A stretch of DNA of 23,909 bases from JANQIV01 sp050117315. GTDB taxonomy: Bacteria > Bacteroidota > Ignavibacteria > Ignavibacteriales > Melioribacteraceae. Position 1 is the first letter of the stretch; each line of letters opens with the position of its first letter. The notes beneath the pieces are model-generated. The model was not told where the DNA came from, made no database searches, and saw only the letters and a list, made by a program, of their open reading frames with translations. Shown here piece by piece: positions 7,162-14,938 of this stretch. The DNA is taken from NCBI GenBank assembly GCA_050117315.1, contig JASFMY010000113.1, forward strand, positions 1 to 23,909. Direction: 5' to 3'. The position numbers and the translations under genes are program-made.

Positions 7162-7420
7162 TAATAGTATTCCTAATATTTGCCATCACTTGTTTCAAAG
7201 TTTTTTCTTTATCTCCGCCTGCTTTTTGATTTTGAGCAACTGAAAGTTTAGATAACAAATCAAGTTTCAATTGCAGATTGGAATAATGAGCCATTGACAT
7301 AACAACTAAATCACCTTCACCGTTTTTGGTAAAAAAAATAGGCTCGTTTGCACTATGTGCCAATTCGGAAATTTCATTTGATTTATTTCTTAAGTCGGAT
7401 ATAGGTTTAATAATCGGCAT
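7148..7420 (-). CDS. Phd/YefM-family antitoxin
   Basis: A 90-residue protein with a Phd/YefM N-terminus (MPIIKPISDLRNKSNEISEL, then EPIFFTKNGEGDLVVMSMAHY). This is the DNA-binding part that represses its own operon. The C-terminal tail from about residue 50 is helical and would wrap the toxin. ATG at 7420 is preceded by a good AGGAG-type binding site. A dyad that overlaps the predicted -10 box upstream fits autoregulation. It comes first in the operon, as is usual, and overlaps the ParE-type toxin gene. Confidence 0.85.
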   Translation of the reverse strand: MPIIKPISDLRNKSNEISELAHSANEPIFFTKNGEGDLVVMSMAHYSNLQLKLDLLSKLSVAQNQKAGGDKEKTLKQVMANIRNTINAGK

Positions 7421-7447
7421 AACATACTCTCCTAAATATATGTTGAA

Positions 7448-7467
7448 ATTATATCATTATTATGATA
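7448..7467 (-). promoter_or_regulatory. toxin-antitoxin promoter -10 box and operator dyad
   Basis: Read on the minus strand, TATAAT (7453-7448) is overlapped by the dyad TATCAT-aata-ATGATA (7467-7452), about 30 bases upstream of the antitoxin ATG. This is the usual arrangement for Phd-type autorepression. The -35 region is weak (TATTGT at 17-bp spacing). Confidence 0.45.
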
Positions 7468-7707
7468 GGCACAATAGAAATATAAAACGCAATATAATTC
7501 CATTGTTGCCACCAACCCCACCTCCGTTTGAAAAAACTTCGGCCTTTAGGCACACTTGCTGGATTTTAAGAAAAGGCAGTGAAAATAAATTCTGCTTGAT
7601 TATATAGCAAGCGACATGTAACGCCAACTATTTACAATAGTCTCCCCAAAACAATATATTTCATAAATTAATCAAATCATTTTGTTATACCATTTTACGG
7701 AGGATGT
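7468..7707. other. spacer between the toxin-antitoxin pair and the membrane protein gene
   Basis: No gene is supported here. The predicted distal core of the toxin-antitoxin cassette (GCAATGAAC) is not found, so the cassette array appears to end without a final site. The phrase AACGCCAAC at about 7621-7629 resembles a core but has no complementary partner. Confidence 0.4.
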
Positions 7708-8124
7708 ATGATAAATTATGAGAGTAGATTTTATATTGTTTTTTTAACTTCTATACTGGCTGTATTGAGTATATATAATATTGTAACATTATTTTTTTAT
7801 TTGAATTACATTTCATTAATTCCACTGATTTTACAATTGCCAATGTTATATTTTATTGTCAACAAAAGGAAAGAGCTTAAATTATTTATAAAAATATGGA
7901 GTGTAATTTTGTTGATTGGCGGTATAGCTGGTTGGATAAGTATTCTTGCAACATTAGGCTTGAAAGGACTCGACAGTGAATTCGATCAAGAAAAATTAGG
8001 AATATTCAATTTAGTAATTCAAAGTATACGTGTTATGGTTCCAGTTTATTTTTTATTGTTCTTAAATGAAAGTATAAAGGAGATAACTAATAATAAAAAA
8101 AAGGAATTGCTAAGTGAAAGTTAA
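7708..8124 (+). CDS. small integral membrane protein, unknown function
   Basis: The 138-residue product has four likely membrane segments: about residues 9-30 (FLTSILAVLSIYNIVTLFF), 35-50 (ISLIPLILQLPMLYFIV), 60-83 (IWSVILLIGGIAGWISILAT) and 104-122 (VIQSIRVMVPVYFLLFL). A Lys-rich cytoplasmic tail ends KKKELLSES. It has no signal peptide and no motif I recognise. ATG at 7708 follows GGAGG (7699-7703) four bases away, a strong signal. It stands alone in its orientation, 244 bases before the next gene. It may be the last cassette-borne gene or a resident gene; no attC-like repeat flanks it. Confidence 0.65.
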   Translation: MINYESRFYIVFLTSILAVLSIYNIVTLFFYLNYISLIPLILQLPMLYFIVNKRKELKLFIKIWSVILLIGGIAGWISILATLGLKGLDSEFDQEKLGIFNLVIQSIRVMVPVYFLLFLNESIKEITNNKKKELLSES

Positions 8125-8258
8125 AATGAAATCTCTGTATAACAATTTTTAAAGCACCCTCTAAACATCGGAGCAATAGCTTCTTCTAATCATATTTTCT
8201 CGCCAAAGATGTCGAATTCTTCGACCGGGATTGTACCATAAAAATTAATGCAATTGTG

Positions 8259-8355
8259 AAAACTCCTTTTTTTCGTTTAAAAACTCACATTCATCAATTG
8301 GCATGCTTTTGTAATAGCTTAATACCGTAAACGAAAATAATCAAAAAGGAGTTTT
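8259..8355 (+). promoter_or_regulatory. leader inverted repeat that could hide the ribosome binding site
   Basis: AAAACTCCTTTTT (8259-8271) is the perfect complement of AAAAAGGAGTTTT (8343-8355), which contains the Shine-Dalgarno sequence of the next gene (AGGAG, 8347-8351; ATG at 8359). A second stem, TTTCGTTTA (8271-8279) with TAAACGAAA (8328-8336), extends it. If the transcript starts upstream of 8259, the binding site would be sequestered. The arms might instead be protein binding sites around a promoter. A sigma54-like TTGGCATGCTTTTGT (about 8299-8313) lies between them, but its spacing is one base short. Confidence 0.5.
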
Positions 8356-8358
8356 GAG

Positions 8359-8763
8359 ATGAAGACCTTAATTAAATTATCACTTACAGTTCTGGTAATA
8401 GCGTTGCTTACGAATGTTTCTTTTGCGCAGGCAGGCAGCGGCAACGGCTTTGGCGCTAAATTACATCTTAATCAAAGTCAATGGGTCGACGAAGACGGCG
8501 ACGGCATTTGCGATAACTTCGGCACGGCAAACCAGGGTACGGGAAATGCATATAAAGGCACACGAAGAATGGGAAATACGAACTCGGGGGGAACCGGTGT
8601 CGGTATGGGCTTGGGTAACGGTTTCGGCGACGGCAGCGGTATTCGCCCCCAGGACGGAACAGGTTTTGGACGCGGTAGCGGCAGCGGAACAGGAACCGGG
8701 ATATGTGACGGAACCGGTTCAGGTAACACAGGCGGAAACGGCAGAAGAGGCGGCAGAAACTAA
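8359..8763 (+). CDS. secreted Gly-rich protein with a Ca-type Asp loop
   Basis: The 134-residue product starts with a clear signal peptide (MKTLIKLSLTVLVIALLTNV, SFAQA; cleavage after residues 25-26). The mature part has one DEDGDGICD loop (about 45-53), of the kind that binds calcium in EF-hand, dockerin and thrombospondin type 3 repeats. It is followed by a Gly/Ser/Thr/Asn-rich low-complexity region ending in GGNGRRGGRN. The GC content of this gene is higher than that of neighbours, driven by Gly codons. ATG at 8359 follows AGGAG by seven bases. A terminator follows, so it is probably a separate unit from the operon at 8981. The function is unknown; a structural or metal-binding envelope role alongside the next secreted protein is inference. 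Confidence 0.75.
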   Translation: MKTLIKLSLTVLVIALLTNVSFAQAGSGNGFGAKLHLNQSQWVDEDGDGICDNFGTANQGTGNAYKGTRRMGNTNSGGTGVGMGLGNGFGDGSGIRPQDGTGFGRGSGSGTGTGICDGTGSGNTGGNGRRGGRN

Positions 8764-8790
8764 AGCGCCCGGCTGTAAAATTATTACACG

Positions 8791-8827
8791 ACCGTCTCAA
8801 AATTATTTTGAGGCGGTTTATTTTTAT
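8791..8827 (+). terminator. intrinsic terminator after the Gly-rich protein gene
   Basis: ACCGTCTCAAAA (8791-8802) pairs with TTTTGAGGCGGT (8807-8818), with one G-T wobble and a 4-base loop, followed by a T-rich run (ttattttt). Confidence 0.75.
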
Positions 8828-8941
8828 AAAGCTTAATTTTTGTGGCGACCAATTTGTCGTGCCGGCTCGCCCAAAATGTCTAATTATTAAAAATATATTT
8901 GACTTTGTTACGAAAACTGTGAAAAATCGAATATTTTAAAA

Positions 8942-8957
8942 CGGCACGTCAATTGGA
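8942..8957 (+). promoter_or_regulatory. possible sigma54 -24/-12 element
   Basis: CGGCACGTCAATTGGA fits the sigma54 pattern TGGCACG-N4-TTGC with mismatches at the first T and at the final C of TTGC (here TTGG). The spacing is right: GG at 8943-8944, and 8956 for -12. The implied start at about 8968 leaves only about 13 bases before the ATG at 8981, which is unusually short and lowers confidence. The operon encodes its own sigma54 activator. Confidence 0.3.
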
Positions 8958-8980
8958 ATAATTGGGAAGAGGTGAATAAA

Positions 8981-9415
8981 ATGAAAAACTTAAAAATAAT
9001 ATTAACGGTTTTTATAATAGTGTTTGCCGTAAGCCCGGCAGGTATTTACGGGCAGGACTCAACATCGGCAAAAACTAAAAAAACAACGGATCCGAAGAAT
9101 ATTCAGCACGGGAGATTGTTTGTTGATGAAAACGGCGACGGTTATAACGATAACGCGCCTGATCACGACGGCGACGGAATCCCGAACGGGCTGGATCCCG
9201 ATTACATAAAATTCAAAAGAAGACGCGGACGGTCAAATCTCCCCTATATTGATCTTGATGGCGATGGCATAAACGACAACCTTCAAATTAGAGGCAATGG
9301 TAGTCGAAACGGATTCGGAATTAACAGGCAGAAAAATATTACGCCGCAAAACCCTGCAAGCGGCAACAACGGCAAAGGTAAAGGCAACAAGAACAGAAAA
9401 GGGGGAAAGAAATGA
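8981..9415 (+). CDS. secreted protein with three Asp-rich Ca-type loops
   Basis: From ATG 8981 the product has 144 residues. A signal peptide (MKNLKIILTVFIIVFAVSPA, cut near GIYGQ) is followed by VDENGDGYNDNAPDHDGDGI, NGLDPD and later IDLDGDGINDN: three DxDGDG-type loops similar to thrombospondin type 3/EF-hand calcium loops. The end is a strongly basic Gly/Asn/Lys tail (GNNGKGKGNKNRKGGKK). A GTG at 8972 is in frame, but the ATG is better placed, eight bases after AGAGG (8968-8972), and gives a cleaner signal peptide. The stop overlaps the next ATG by four bases. It opens an operon of secreted, outer-membrane, inner-membrane and regulatory genes. It resembles the preceding Gly-rich protein in design and may bind cations at the cell surface; the ligand is not known. 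Confidence 0.75.
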   Translation: MKNLKIILTVFIIVFAVSPAGIYGQDSTSAKTKKTTDPKNIQHGRLFVDENGDGYNDNAPDHDGDGIPNGLDPDYIKFKRRRGRSNLPYIDLDGDGINDNLQIRGNGSRNGFGINRQKNITPQNPASGNNGKGKGNKNRKGGKK

Positions 9416-10506
9416 AAAACCGGTTATCTGCCGTTCCGGCTAAAGCTTTCTTCTTTTTATTATTCTTTTTAGTGCTGTTTTGTTCGCAGACAACATCGGC
9501 GCAATGGAGTGCCGCTTTTTCAACCATGCAGGAATACGACAGCAGCCCGTACCGCTCTCCTGTTGACGAACCCGATATTATTTCATCGTATAACGGCGGG
9601 CTGGAATACGGCTTTGGAAGTTTCAACCTTCTTTATTACGGCAGCTATTCTTTATTTAATGAAACAAAAGAAAGAAATTATTACTGGCATCAACTGGGAA
9701 TATACAACATTGGTGAAAGCAGTGCGTTCGGTTTATACGGCGAGCAAAGAATAAACAAAACGGATTTTAACTTTTACGACTACATAAGTTTCACCGGTTA
9801 TTACAGGCAGAAATTCGACAGCCTTTTGCTCACCCCGGTTATAAATTTTACCGGCAGCTACAGGAAATATAGAATTATAAGTGATTACAATAATATTTTC
9901 CTGAGTGCGGGAATTAATGTTAACAAAAGCTTTCAAACCAAAACCGCCGTCATTGTAAACTCATCATTCAATTATAAATATTACCCTGTGCGCGAAGATG
10001 ATTCCGGTTTGTCATCATCGCAGTTGTATTTCAATTTCAGAGTTGCACAATCTATATTTGAAGGGACAGGGATAGCAGCATATTACTTTAACCGCTCTTT
10101 GCTGGGCGAATCGCTTACCTTAGCCGGGGATTATACATATTCTTTCGGCGATGAATCTGATTTATACGACGACCCGTACAGCCGTAATGAAAACGCTTTC
10201 GGGATGGAGCTTACTCAAATTTTGCCCGAAGAAATAATTGCAAAAGCAGGCTTTGAGATAAGCAAAAAAAACTACCCCAGCCAGGGCATTTATATTGATG
10301 CGGAAACTTATGAAACCGGGACAGACAGGGACGACCGGCAGAATGCTTTTTATTTAAAGATGAATAAAACAATTGCATTCGACAGTACGGGACTGCCCAG
10401 CTTAAATATCGGGCTCAGCTATTCGTTCATAAACAAAAACTCCAACAGTTATTGGTATGAATACGAAGGCAGCCTATTTTCTATTAACCTTGGATTACAA
10501 TTATAG
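9412..10506 (+). CDS. outer-membrane beta-barrel protein
   Basis: The 364-residue product has a signal peptide (residues 1-31: hydrophobic AFFFLLFFLVLFC, cleavage after TTSA). The rest is alternating polar/aromatic beta strands (such as GLEYGFGSFNLLYYGSYSLF and LNIGLSYSFINK). It ends in SLFSINLGLQL, like the last strand of a barrel, although the final residue is Leu rather than Phe. Tyr, Asn and Ser are abundant. No specific family is recognised. Its ATG overlaps the stop of the secreted Asp-rich protein gene (ATGA), and the DUF4405 gene follows after 11 bases, so they form one operon. It probably gives this system its outer-membrane component. Confidence 0.7.
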   Translation: MKNRLSAVPAKAFFFLLFFLVLFCSQTTSAQWSAAFSTMQEYDSSPYRSPVDEPDIISSYNGGLEYGFGSFNLLYYGSYSLFNETKERNYYWHQLGIYNIGESSAFGLYGEQRINKTDFNFYDYISFTGYYRQKFDSLLLTPVINFTGSYRKYRIISDYNNIFLSAGINVNKSFQTKTAVIVNSSFNYKYYPVREDDSGLSSSQLYFNFRVAQSIFEGTGIAAYYFNRSLLGESLTLAGDYTYSFGDESDLYDDPYSRNENAFGMELTQILPEEIIAKAGFEISKKNYPSQGIYIDAETYETGTDRDDRQNAFYLKMNKTIAFDSTGLPSLNIGLSYSFINKNSNSYWYEYEGSLFSINLGLQL

Positions 10507-10517
10507 AAGGCCGAATT

Positions 10518-11366
10518 ATGAAAACGAAATATGCAGGAATTAACTGGCGGTCATTCATCAGCATTTATATGATCTTTTCATTTATAATTATGACTATAAC
10601 AGGAATTACATTATACATATCCCCTCCCGGCAGGATAGCTCATTGGTCAAACTGGGTATTGCTGGGAATTACAAAAGAAGAATGGCAGTCGCTGCACACA
10701 CTGTTCTCTTTTATCTGGATTATCGCGATGGTATTCCATTTAATATTCAACTGGAAGCCTGTTGTTAGTTACATCCGCAAAAAAATTGAAGGCGGCAGCA
10801 AAATAAGAGTCGAATTAATATTAGCCGCGGCATTAAGCTTTATTGTTTTTACCGGCACCTACTTTCAAACAACCCCTTTTAACCATGTTATTGATTTCGG
10901 CGACTATATGACGGACTCATGGTCAAGTGACAAAACCGAACCGCCGGTTCCGCATGCGGAATTAATGACCGTCCCGGAGTTTTCAAAAACAGTTGGAATA
11001 ACAACGGCGGATTTTATAAACGTGATGAAGAAAAACGGGTTCGCGGTTAATGACACCTTAATGAATATTCAAGCATTGGGCAAGATGTTTAATATTGCAC
11101 CTAGTTTTATTTATGACTTATTTAAGGAAAGCGCAGGCGGATTAACTTCCGCAAATAACAATGTTCATATATCAGGCGCAGGTACGGGAAAAGGATACGG
11201 CAGGAAATCTATTTCCGAATTATTTAAAGCGAAAAATCTTTCGTGGGAAGAAGGAACTGCAATTTATAAAAACAAGGGTATTAACATCCGGGGAGATGAT
11301 AAAATTAGAAACATTGCGAAAAAAAATAATATCTTACCGGGTGACTTAGTAAAAATGCTTGAGTAA
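10518..11366 (+). CDS. DUF4405 cytochrome-b-like membrane protein
   Basis: The 282-residue product has three N-terminal membrane segments (about residues 13-34, 57-77 and 95-113) and matches the DUF4405 pattern: SLHTLFSFIWIIAMVFHLIF with two His spaced as in di-haem cytochrome b-type helices, and FNWKPVVSYI after it. A further His lies in IAHWSNW. Haem binding is inferred, not proven. The C-terminal 165 residues form a soluble, probably periplasmic domain (VPHAELMTVPEFSKTVGI and GKGYGRKSISELFKAKNLSW). It repeats a VPEFSKTVGI/SISELFKAKN-like pattern, suggesting duplicated helical units. It sits between the barrel gene and the sensor kinase, and may pass a redox or ligand signal; that link is inference. 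Confidence 0.75.
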   Translation: MKTKYAGINWRSFISIYMIFSFIIMTITGITLYISPPGRIAHWSNWVLLGITKEEWQSLHTLFSFIWIIAMVFHLIFNWKPVVSYIRKKIEGGSKIRVELILAAALSFIVFTGTYFQTTPFNHVIDFGDYMTDSWSSDKTEPPVPHAELMTVPEFSKTVGITTADFINVMKKNGFAVNDTLMNIQALGKMFNIAPSFIYDLFKESAGGLTSANNNVHISGAGTGKGYGRKSISELFKAKNLSWEEGTAIYKNKGINIRGDDKIRNIAKKNNILPGDLVKMLE

Positions 11367-11385
11367 AAGGAAAACAGAAAACTGC

Positions 11386-13401
11386 ATGATTAAAAGGTCT
11401 TTAATACAACCAAGGAGTCTGCTGTTAATATTTATTGCCGTGATGATAATTGTTGTTGCGGCGGTTTTCAGCGAGCTTCAGCAGAGCAGGAAAGAAGTGT
11501 TGAATATACTGGAAAGCCAGGCGCATTCTCTGCTGGAAACAGTATTAATTTCTTCACAGGAAGTTTGGCTTGCTAGCGGTGAACTTGAAAATGAAATCGA
11601 CAAAAGGCTTTTGAATAATGCATCTATAGTAAACATACTTCTCGAACAGCATAAGATTAACAATAGTATTTTAAAAGAGATAGCGGAGAAAAACGATCTT
11701 AGCAGGATTAATATTTTCGATAGTACCGGCAGGCTGATTTATTCAAATCTTGAAAAGAACAGGACGGGACCTACAGGCAAGTATGCAAGGGATTTCCTTG
11801 TACCTATTTTTAACGGTTCACAGGATACACTTATTCTCGGTTTGCGTGAAACAATGCAGAAGAACGGGTTTCGTTATGTTGCGGCAGTTGCAACCGAAAG
11901 CCGCGGGGCAATAGTATTAAACCTCGATGCGGAAAAGCTGCTCGAATTCAGGCAGCGTATCGGGTTAGGAGTTTTATTAAATAAGTTAACCGATTACGAA
12001 GGCGTAATCTTCACGGCGCTAAGCGATTCCAGCGGTATACTGGCGGCTTCAAGTAACGTTCAAACACTTGATAATATTACCGATTCGGAATTTCTTGCAG
12101 AGTCGGTAAACAAACATCTTTTCCAATGGAGATTTACTGATTTTAACGGCGAAGAAATTTTTGAAGCTGTTCATGATTTTGAACTTGAAGGTGAAGTTGT
12201 CGGGCTGTTCAGGGTCGGGTTGTCGTTGAAACCTTTACACTCAGTTTACGACAGGATAACTACAAGAATAATAATCAGTGGTTTGCTGCTGCTGGTACTC
12301 GGAACATTTTTAATGGGTGTTGTTTTTGCCCGCCAAAATTTCATTACTCTAAAAAAACAATACGATTATATCGAAGGCTTCTCAAACCAGCTTATTAAAA
12401 ATGTCAACGACACAATCATAGTTCTGGATGAAGAGAAAAAGATAAAAGACATAAATCCCGCCGGGCTCAAATTTTTCAAGAAAAGTGAAGACGAAGTTAT
12501 TACATTGAGTCTGAACGAATTGCTTTGCGATGAAGCCGAATCGAAAATATTTTTATCTTCATCAAATACTATTGAAACAATCTGCGAAAAAAACGGCGAT
12601 AAAAAATATTTACTGATGTCGAGAAGTGAATTTAAGGATTCGAATAACAAAAATAATTTTGTACTGATTATAAAAGACCTCACAAGTTTGAAAGAACTTG
12701 AAGAACAGGTGGAACGCGGCAAACAGCTTACTGCAATGGGACATCTTGCATCCGGTGTTGCGCATGAAATCAGGAACCCTTTAAATACTATCGGCACAAT
12801 AGTTCAGCAGTTGCAGCGTGATTTTGAACCCAGGCAGGATGCCGATGATTACAACGCTTTCACGGAATTGGTTTATAAAGAAGTTAAAAGAATTAATAAA
12901 ACTATTGAAAACTTTCTTAAACTTGCAAAGCCGGAGCCTATGAATAAAAAAAGATTTCTACTTCCCAATTTTCTGAATGAAATCTTTATCCAGCATGATA
13001 AAATTCTAAAAGAGAAAAACATTAACTTTCTGCTTGAAAATGATTTCGACGGCGAAGTGTTCTGGGACGAAGACCAGATGAGACAGGTGCTGTTGAATTT
13101 AATTTCAAACGCACGGGATTCAATTGAAAATAACGGCACGATCAAAATTACTTCCAAACTTGTTAACAGTTATATAAATATTGAAATACAGGATGACGGT
13201 AAAGGAATACCCGGTGAAAATTTGAATAAAATTTTTAATTTATATTTTACTACAAAGGCAGACGGAACAGGCGTAGGGCTTGGAATTACCCAGCGGATAA
13301 TTAATGAACACCAGGGGATAATTACTGTTGACAGTAAAGAAAACCGGGGCACAAAATTTACAATAAAATTAAAAGCGGGAATTGAGGAAACGACAAAATG
13401 A
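11386..13401 (+). CDS. ZraS/NtrB-type sensor histidine kinase
   Basis: The 671-residue protein has a membrane segment at about 12-30, a large periplasmic sensor region (about 31-300, PAS/Cache-like: INIFDSTGRLIYSN and FTALSDSSGILAAS) and a second membrane segment (about 302-322). A cytoplasmic PAS domain (NVNDTIIVLDEEKKIKDINP) follows, then HisKA with His460 in ASGVAHEIRNPLNT, and an ATPase domain with NLISNARDSIE, DDGKGIP and GTGVGLGI. It should phosphorylate the NtrC-family regulator next door, whose ATG overlaps its stop. A TTG at 11359 is in frame, but ATG 11386 gives a normal N-terminus after the upstream stop. The signal is unknown; ZraS relatives sense metal or envelope stress. Confidence 0.85.
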   Translation: MIKRSLIQPRSLLLIFIAVMIIVVAAVFSELQQSRKEVLNILESQAHSLLETVLISSQEVWLASGELENEIDKRLLNNASIVNILLEQHKINNSILKEIAEKNDLSRINIFDSTGRLIYSNLEKNRTGPTGKYARDFLVPIFNGSQDTLILGLRETMQKNGFRYVAAVATESRGAIVLNLDAEKLLEFRQRIGLGVLLNKLTDYEGVIFTALSDSSGILAASSNVQTLDNITDSEFLAESVNKHLFQWRFTDFNGEEIFEAVHDFELEGEVVGLFRVGLSLKPLHSVYDRITTRIIISGLLLLVLGTFLMGVVFARQNFITLKKQYDYIEGFSNQLIKNVNDTIIVLDEEKKIKDINPAGLKFFKKSEDEVITLSLNELLCDEAESKIFLSSSNTIETICEKNGDKKYLLMSRSEFKDSNNKNNFVLIIKDLTSLKELEEQVERGKQLTAMGHLASGVAHEIRNPLNTIGTIVQQLQRDFEPRQDADDYNAFTELVYKEVKRINKTIENFLKLAKPEPMNKKRFLLPNFLNEIFIQHDKILKEKNINFLLENDFDGEVFWDEDQMRQVLLNLISNARDSIENNGTIKITSKLVNSYINIEIQDDGKGIPGENLNKIFNLYFTTKADGTGVGLGITQRIINEHQGIITVDSKENRGTKFTIKLKAGIEETTK

Positions 13402-14771
13402 AAAAGCTATCTATTCTTTTGATAGATGATGAGCAGAGCCAGCTTGAATCGTTAAAAAGGTTTTTAACAAAACGGGATCATACGGTTTTTACTGCCGCCA
13501 ACGGTAAAGAAGGGGTTGACATCGTGCGGGAGAATCATATTGATTTTGTTATAAGCGATTTCAGGATGCCCGTAATGAACGGGCTTGAAGTATTAAACGA
13601 AGTACAAAAAATAAATCCTAAGATAGATGTTGTCATCATTACCGCTTACGGGAACGTTGAACAGGCGGTTGATATTATGAAAGGCGGGGCATACGATTAT
13701 TTGTCAAAACCGGTTGATCTTGACGAACTTGAAAATTTATTAAAACGAATCGGCGAAAAGAAGTTCTTGGTGCAGGAAAATGAATCGCTTAAAAACCAGT
13801 TGCGCGAAAAATTCAAATTTGAGTCCATTGTTTCACAAAGTGGGAAAATGGAAAGCGTATTAAACCTGGCGGGAAGAGTTGCAAACAGCAAAGCAACGGT
13901 ATTAATACGGGGTGAAAGCGGAACCGGGAAAGAGCTTGTCGCAAAGGCGGTTCACTTTGCAAGCAGCAGAAGCGATAAACCGTTTGTTACCGTAAACGTT
14001 GCAGCGCTTTCGGAGAATTTACTGGAAAGCGAATTGTTCGGTCACGTTAAAGGTTCTTTTACCGGCGCGGTTGATTCGCGCATCGGAAGATTTGAAGAAG
14101 CAAACGGCGGAACTTTATTCATTGACGAAATCGGAGACATCTCGTTAAACATACAGGTCAAGTTATTGCGTGCAATTCAATTCGGCGAAATACAAAGCAT
14201 CGGCAGCAATGAAACAAAAAAAGTTGACGTACGCATAATAGCAGCTACTCACAGAGATTTGGAAGATATGATCAGCAACAATGAATTCAGGGAAGACTTG
14301 TTTTACAGGCTGAATGTTGTAACGTTGCTTCTTCCCTCTTTGCGCGAACGGAAGGAAGATATTCCTATTTTAATTGACCACTTTATTCGCAAGTATTCCA
14401 AACAAAACGGTAAAGATATAGTTAACATCAGCAGCGAAGCCCTTGATACATTAATGAAATATAACTTCCCGGGAAACGTAAGAGAACTTGAAAACATTAT
14501 AGAGCGAGCGGTAATTCTTTCGCGTGAAAATGTAATTTCATGCGACGATCTTCCCCCGCAGCTCGGGCTTTCCCATGAGAAAAATATTATCGATCCGCGA
14601 AATTTGGATTCATCATACGAAGATAAAATGAAAGCCTTTGAAACAGAGTTAATAAAAGAAGCGCTCGACAGAACCAACGGCAACCAAAGCGCTGCAGCAC
14701 GTGAATTAAAAATTACCGAAAGGCATCTCCGCTCAAGGCTTGAAAGGCTGGGATTAAAAAACAAAAAGTAA
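13398..14771 (+). CDS. NtrC/ZraR-family sigma54-dependent response regulator
   Basis: The 457-residue protein is complete: a receiver domain with phosphoacceptor Asp54 (ISDFRMPVMNG) and switch Lys in SKPVD, then a linker coiled coil. The AAA+ sigma54-interaction domain has Walker A GESGTGKE (from about 172), the sigma54 contact loop as GSFTGA (from about 219; the family norm is GAFTGA), Walker B GGTLFIDEIGD and the arginine region FREDLFYRLNVV. A Fis-type HTH follows (NQSAAARELKITERHLRSRL). It should activate sigma54 promoters when phosphorylated by the kinase encoded directly upstream (four-base overlap). Possible -24/-12 elements occur before the operon's first gene and before the DUF2202 gene, its likely targets. 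Confidence 0.9.
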   Translation: MKKLSILLIDDEQSQLESLKRFLTKRDHTVFTAANGKEGVDIVRENHIDFVISDFRMPVMNGLEVLNEVQKINPKIDVVIITAYGNVEQAVDIMKGGAYDYLSKPVDLDELENLLKRIGEKKFLVQENESLKNQLREKFKFESIVSQSGKMESVLNLAGRVANSKATVLIRGESGTGKELVAKAVHFASSRSDKPFVTVNVAALSENLLESELFGHVKGSFTGAVDSRIGRFEEANGGTLFIDEIGDISLNIQVKLLRAIQFGEIQSIGSNETKKVDVRIIAATHRDLEDMISNNEFREDLFYRLNVVTLLLPSLRERKEDIPILIDHFIRKYSKQNGKDIVNISSEALDTLMKYNFPGNVRELENIIERAVILSRENVISCDDLPPQLGLSHEKNIIDPRNLDSSYEDKMKAFETELIKEALDRTNGNQSAAARELKITERHLRSRLERLGLKNKK

Positions 14772-14806
14772 ACATGCCGCTAATTTTTTACCGGCATGTT
14801 TACTTT
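14765..14806 (+). terminator. terminator overlapping the regulator's stop codon
   Basis: AAAGTAAACATGCCG (14765-14779) pairs perfectly with CGGCATGTTTACTTT (14792-14806) around a 12-base T-rich loop. The stop TAA (14769-14771) is inside the left arm. The right arm with its loop Ts recurs at 14904-14927. Confidence 0.65.
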
Positions 14807-14813
14807 GACTGGG

Positions 14814-14927
14814 CAGTCGAGGTCCATACCTCGACTGAGCCACCTCATTTTGAGAACAATATCAAGGTTTTTCGTCACGGAATGGTCCGTGACGACCCTG
14901 TTCATTTTTTACCGGCATGCTTACTTT
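14814..14927. repeat. serial hairpins and a duplicated terminator arm
   Basis: Between the convergent genes are two more perfect hairpins: CAGTCGAGG/CCTCGACTG (14814-14822, 14829-14837) and CGTCACGGA/TCCGTGACG (14873-14881, 14886-14894). The 24-base segment at 14783-14806 then recurs at 14904-14927 with one change (T to C). The 121-bp offset suggests an insertion that duplicated the arm, or slippage. Transcription from both sides would meet these hairpins. Confidence 0.7.
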
Positions 14928-14938
14928 TAATTACTTCC

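Noticed and set aside
7610..7640. Another attC site (AACGCCAACTATTTAC)
   Set aside because: No complementary right arm or matching cassette boundary was found.
8299..8313. Sigma54 promoter TTGGCATGCTTTTGT before the Gly-rich protein gene
   Set aside because: The spacing between GG and the -12 G is one base too short, which sigma54 rarely tolerates; kept only as a note in the leader entry.
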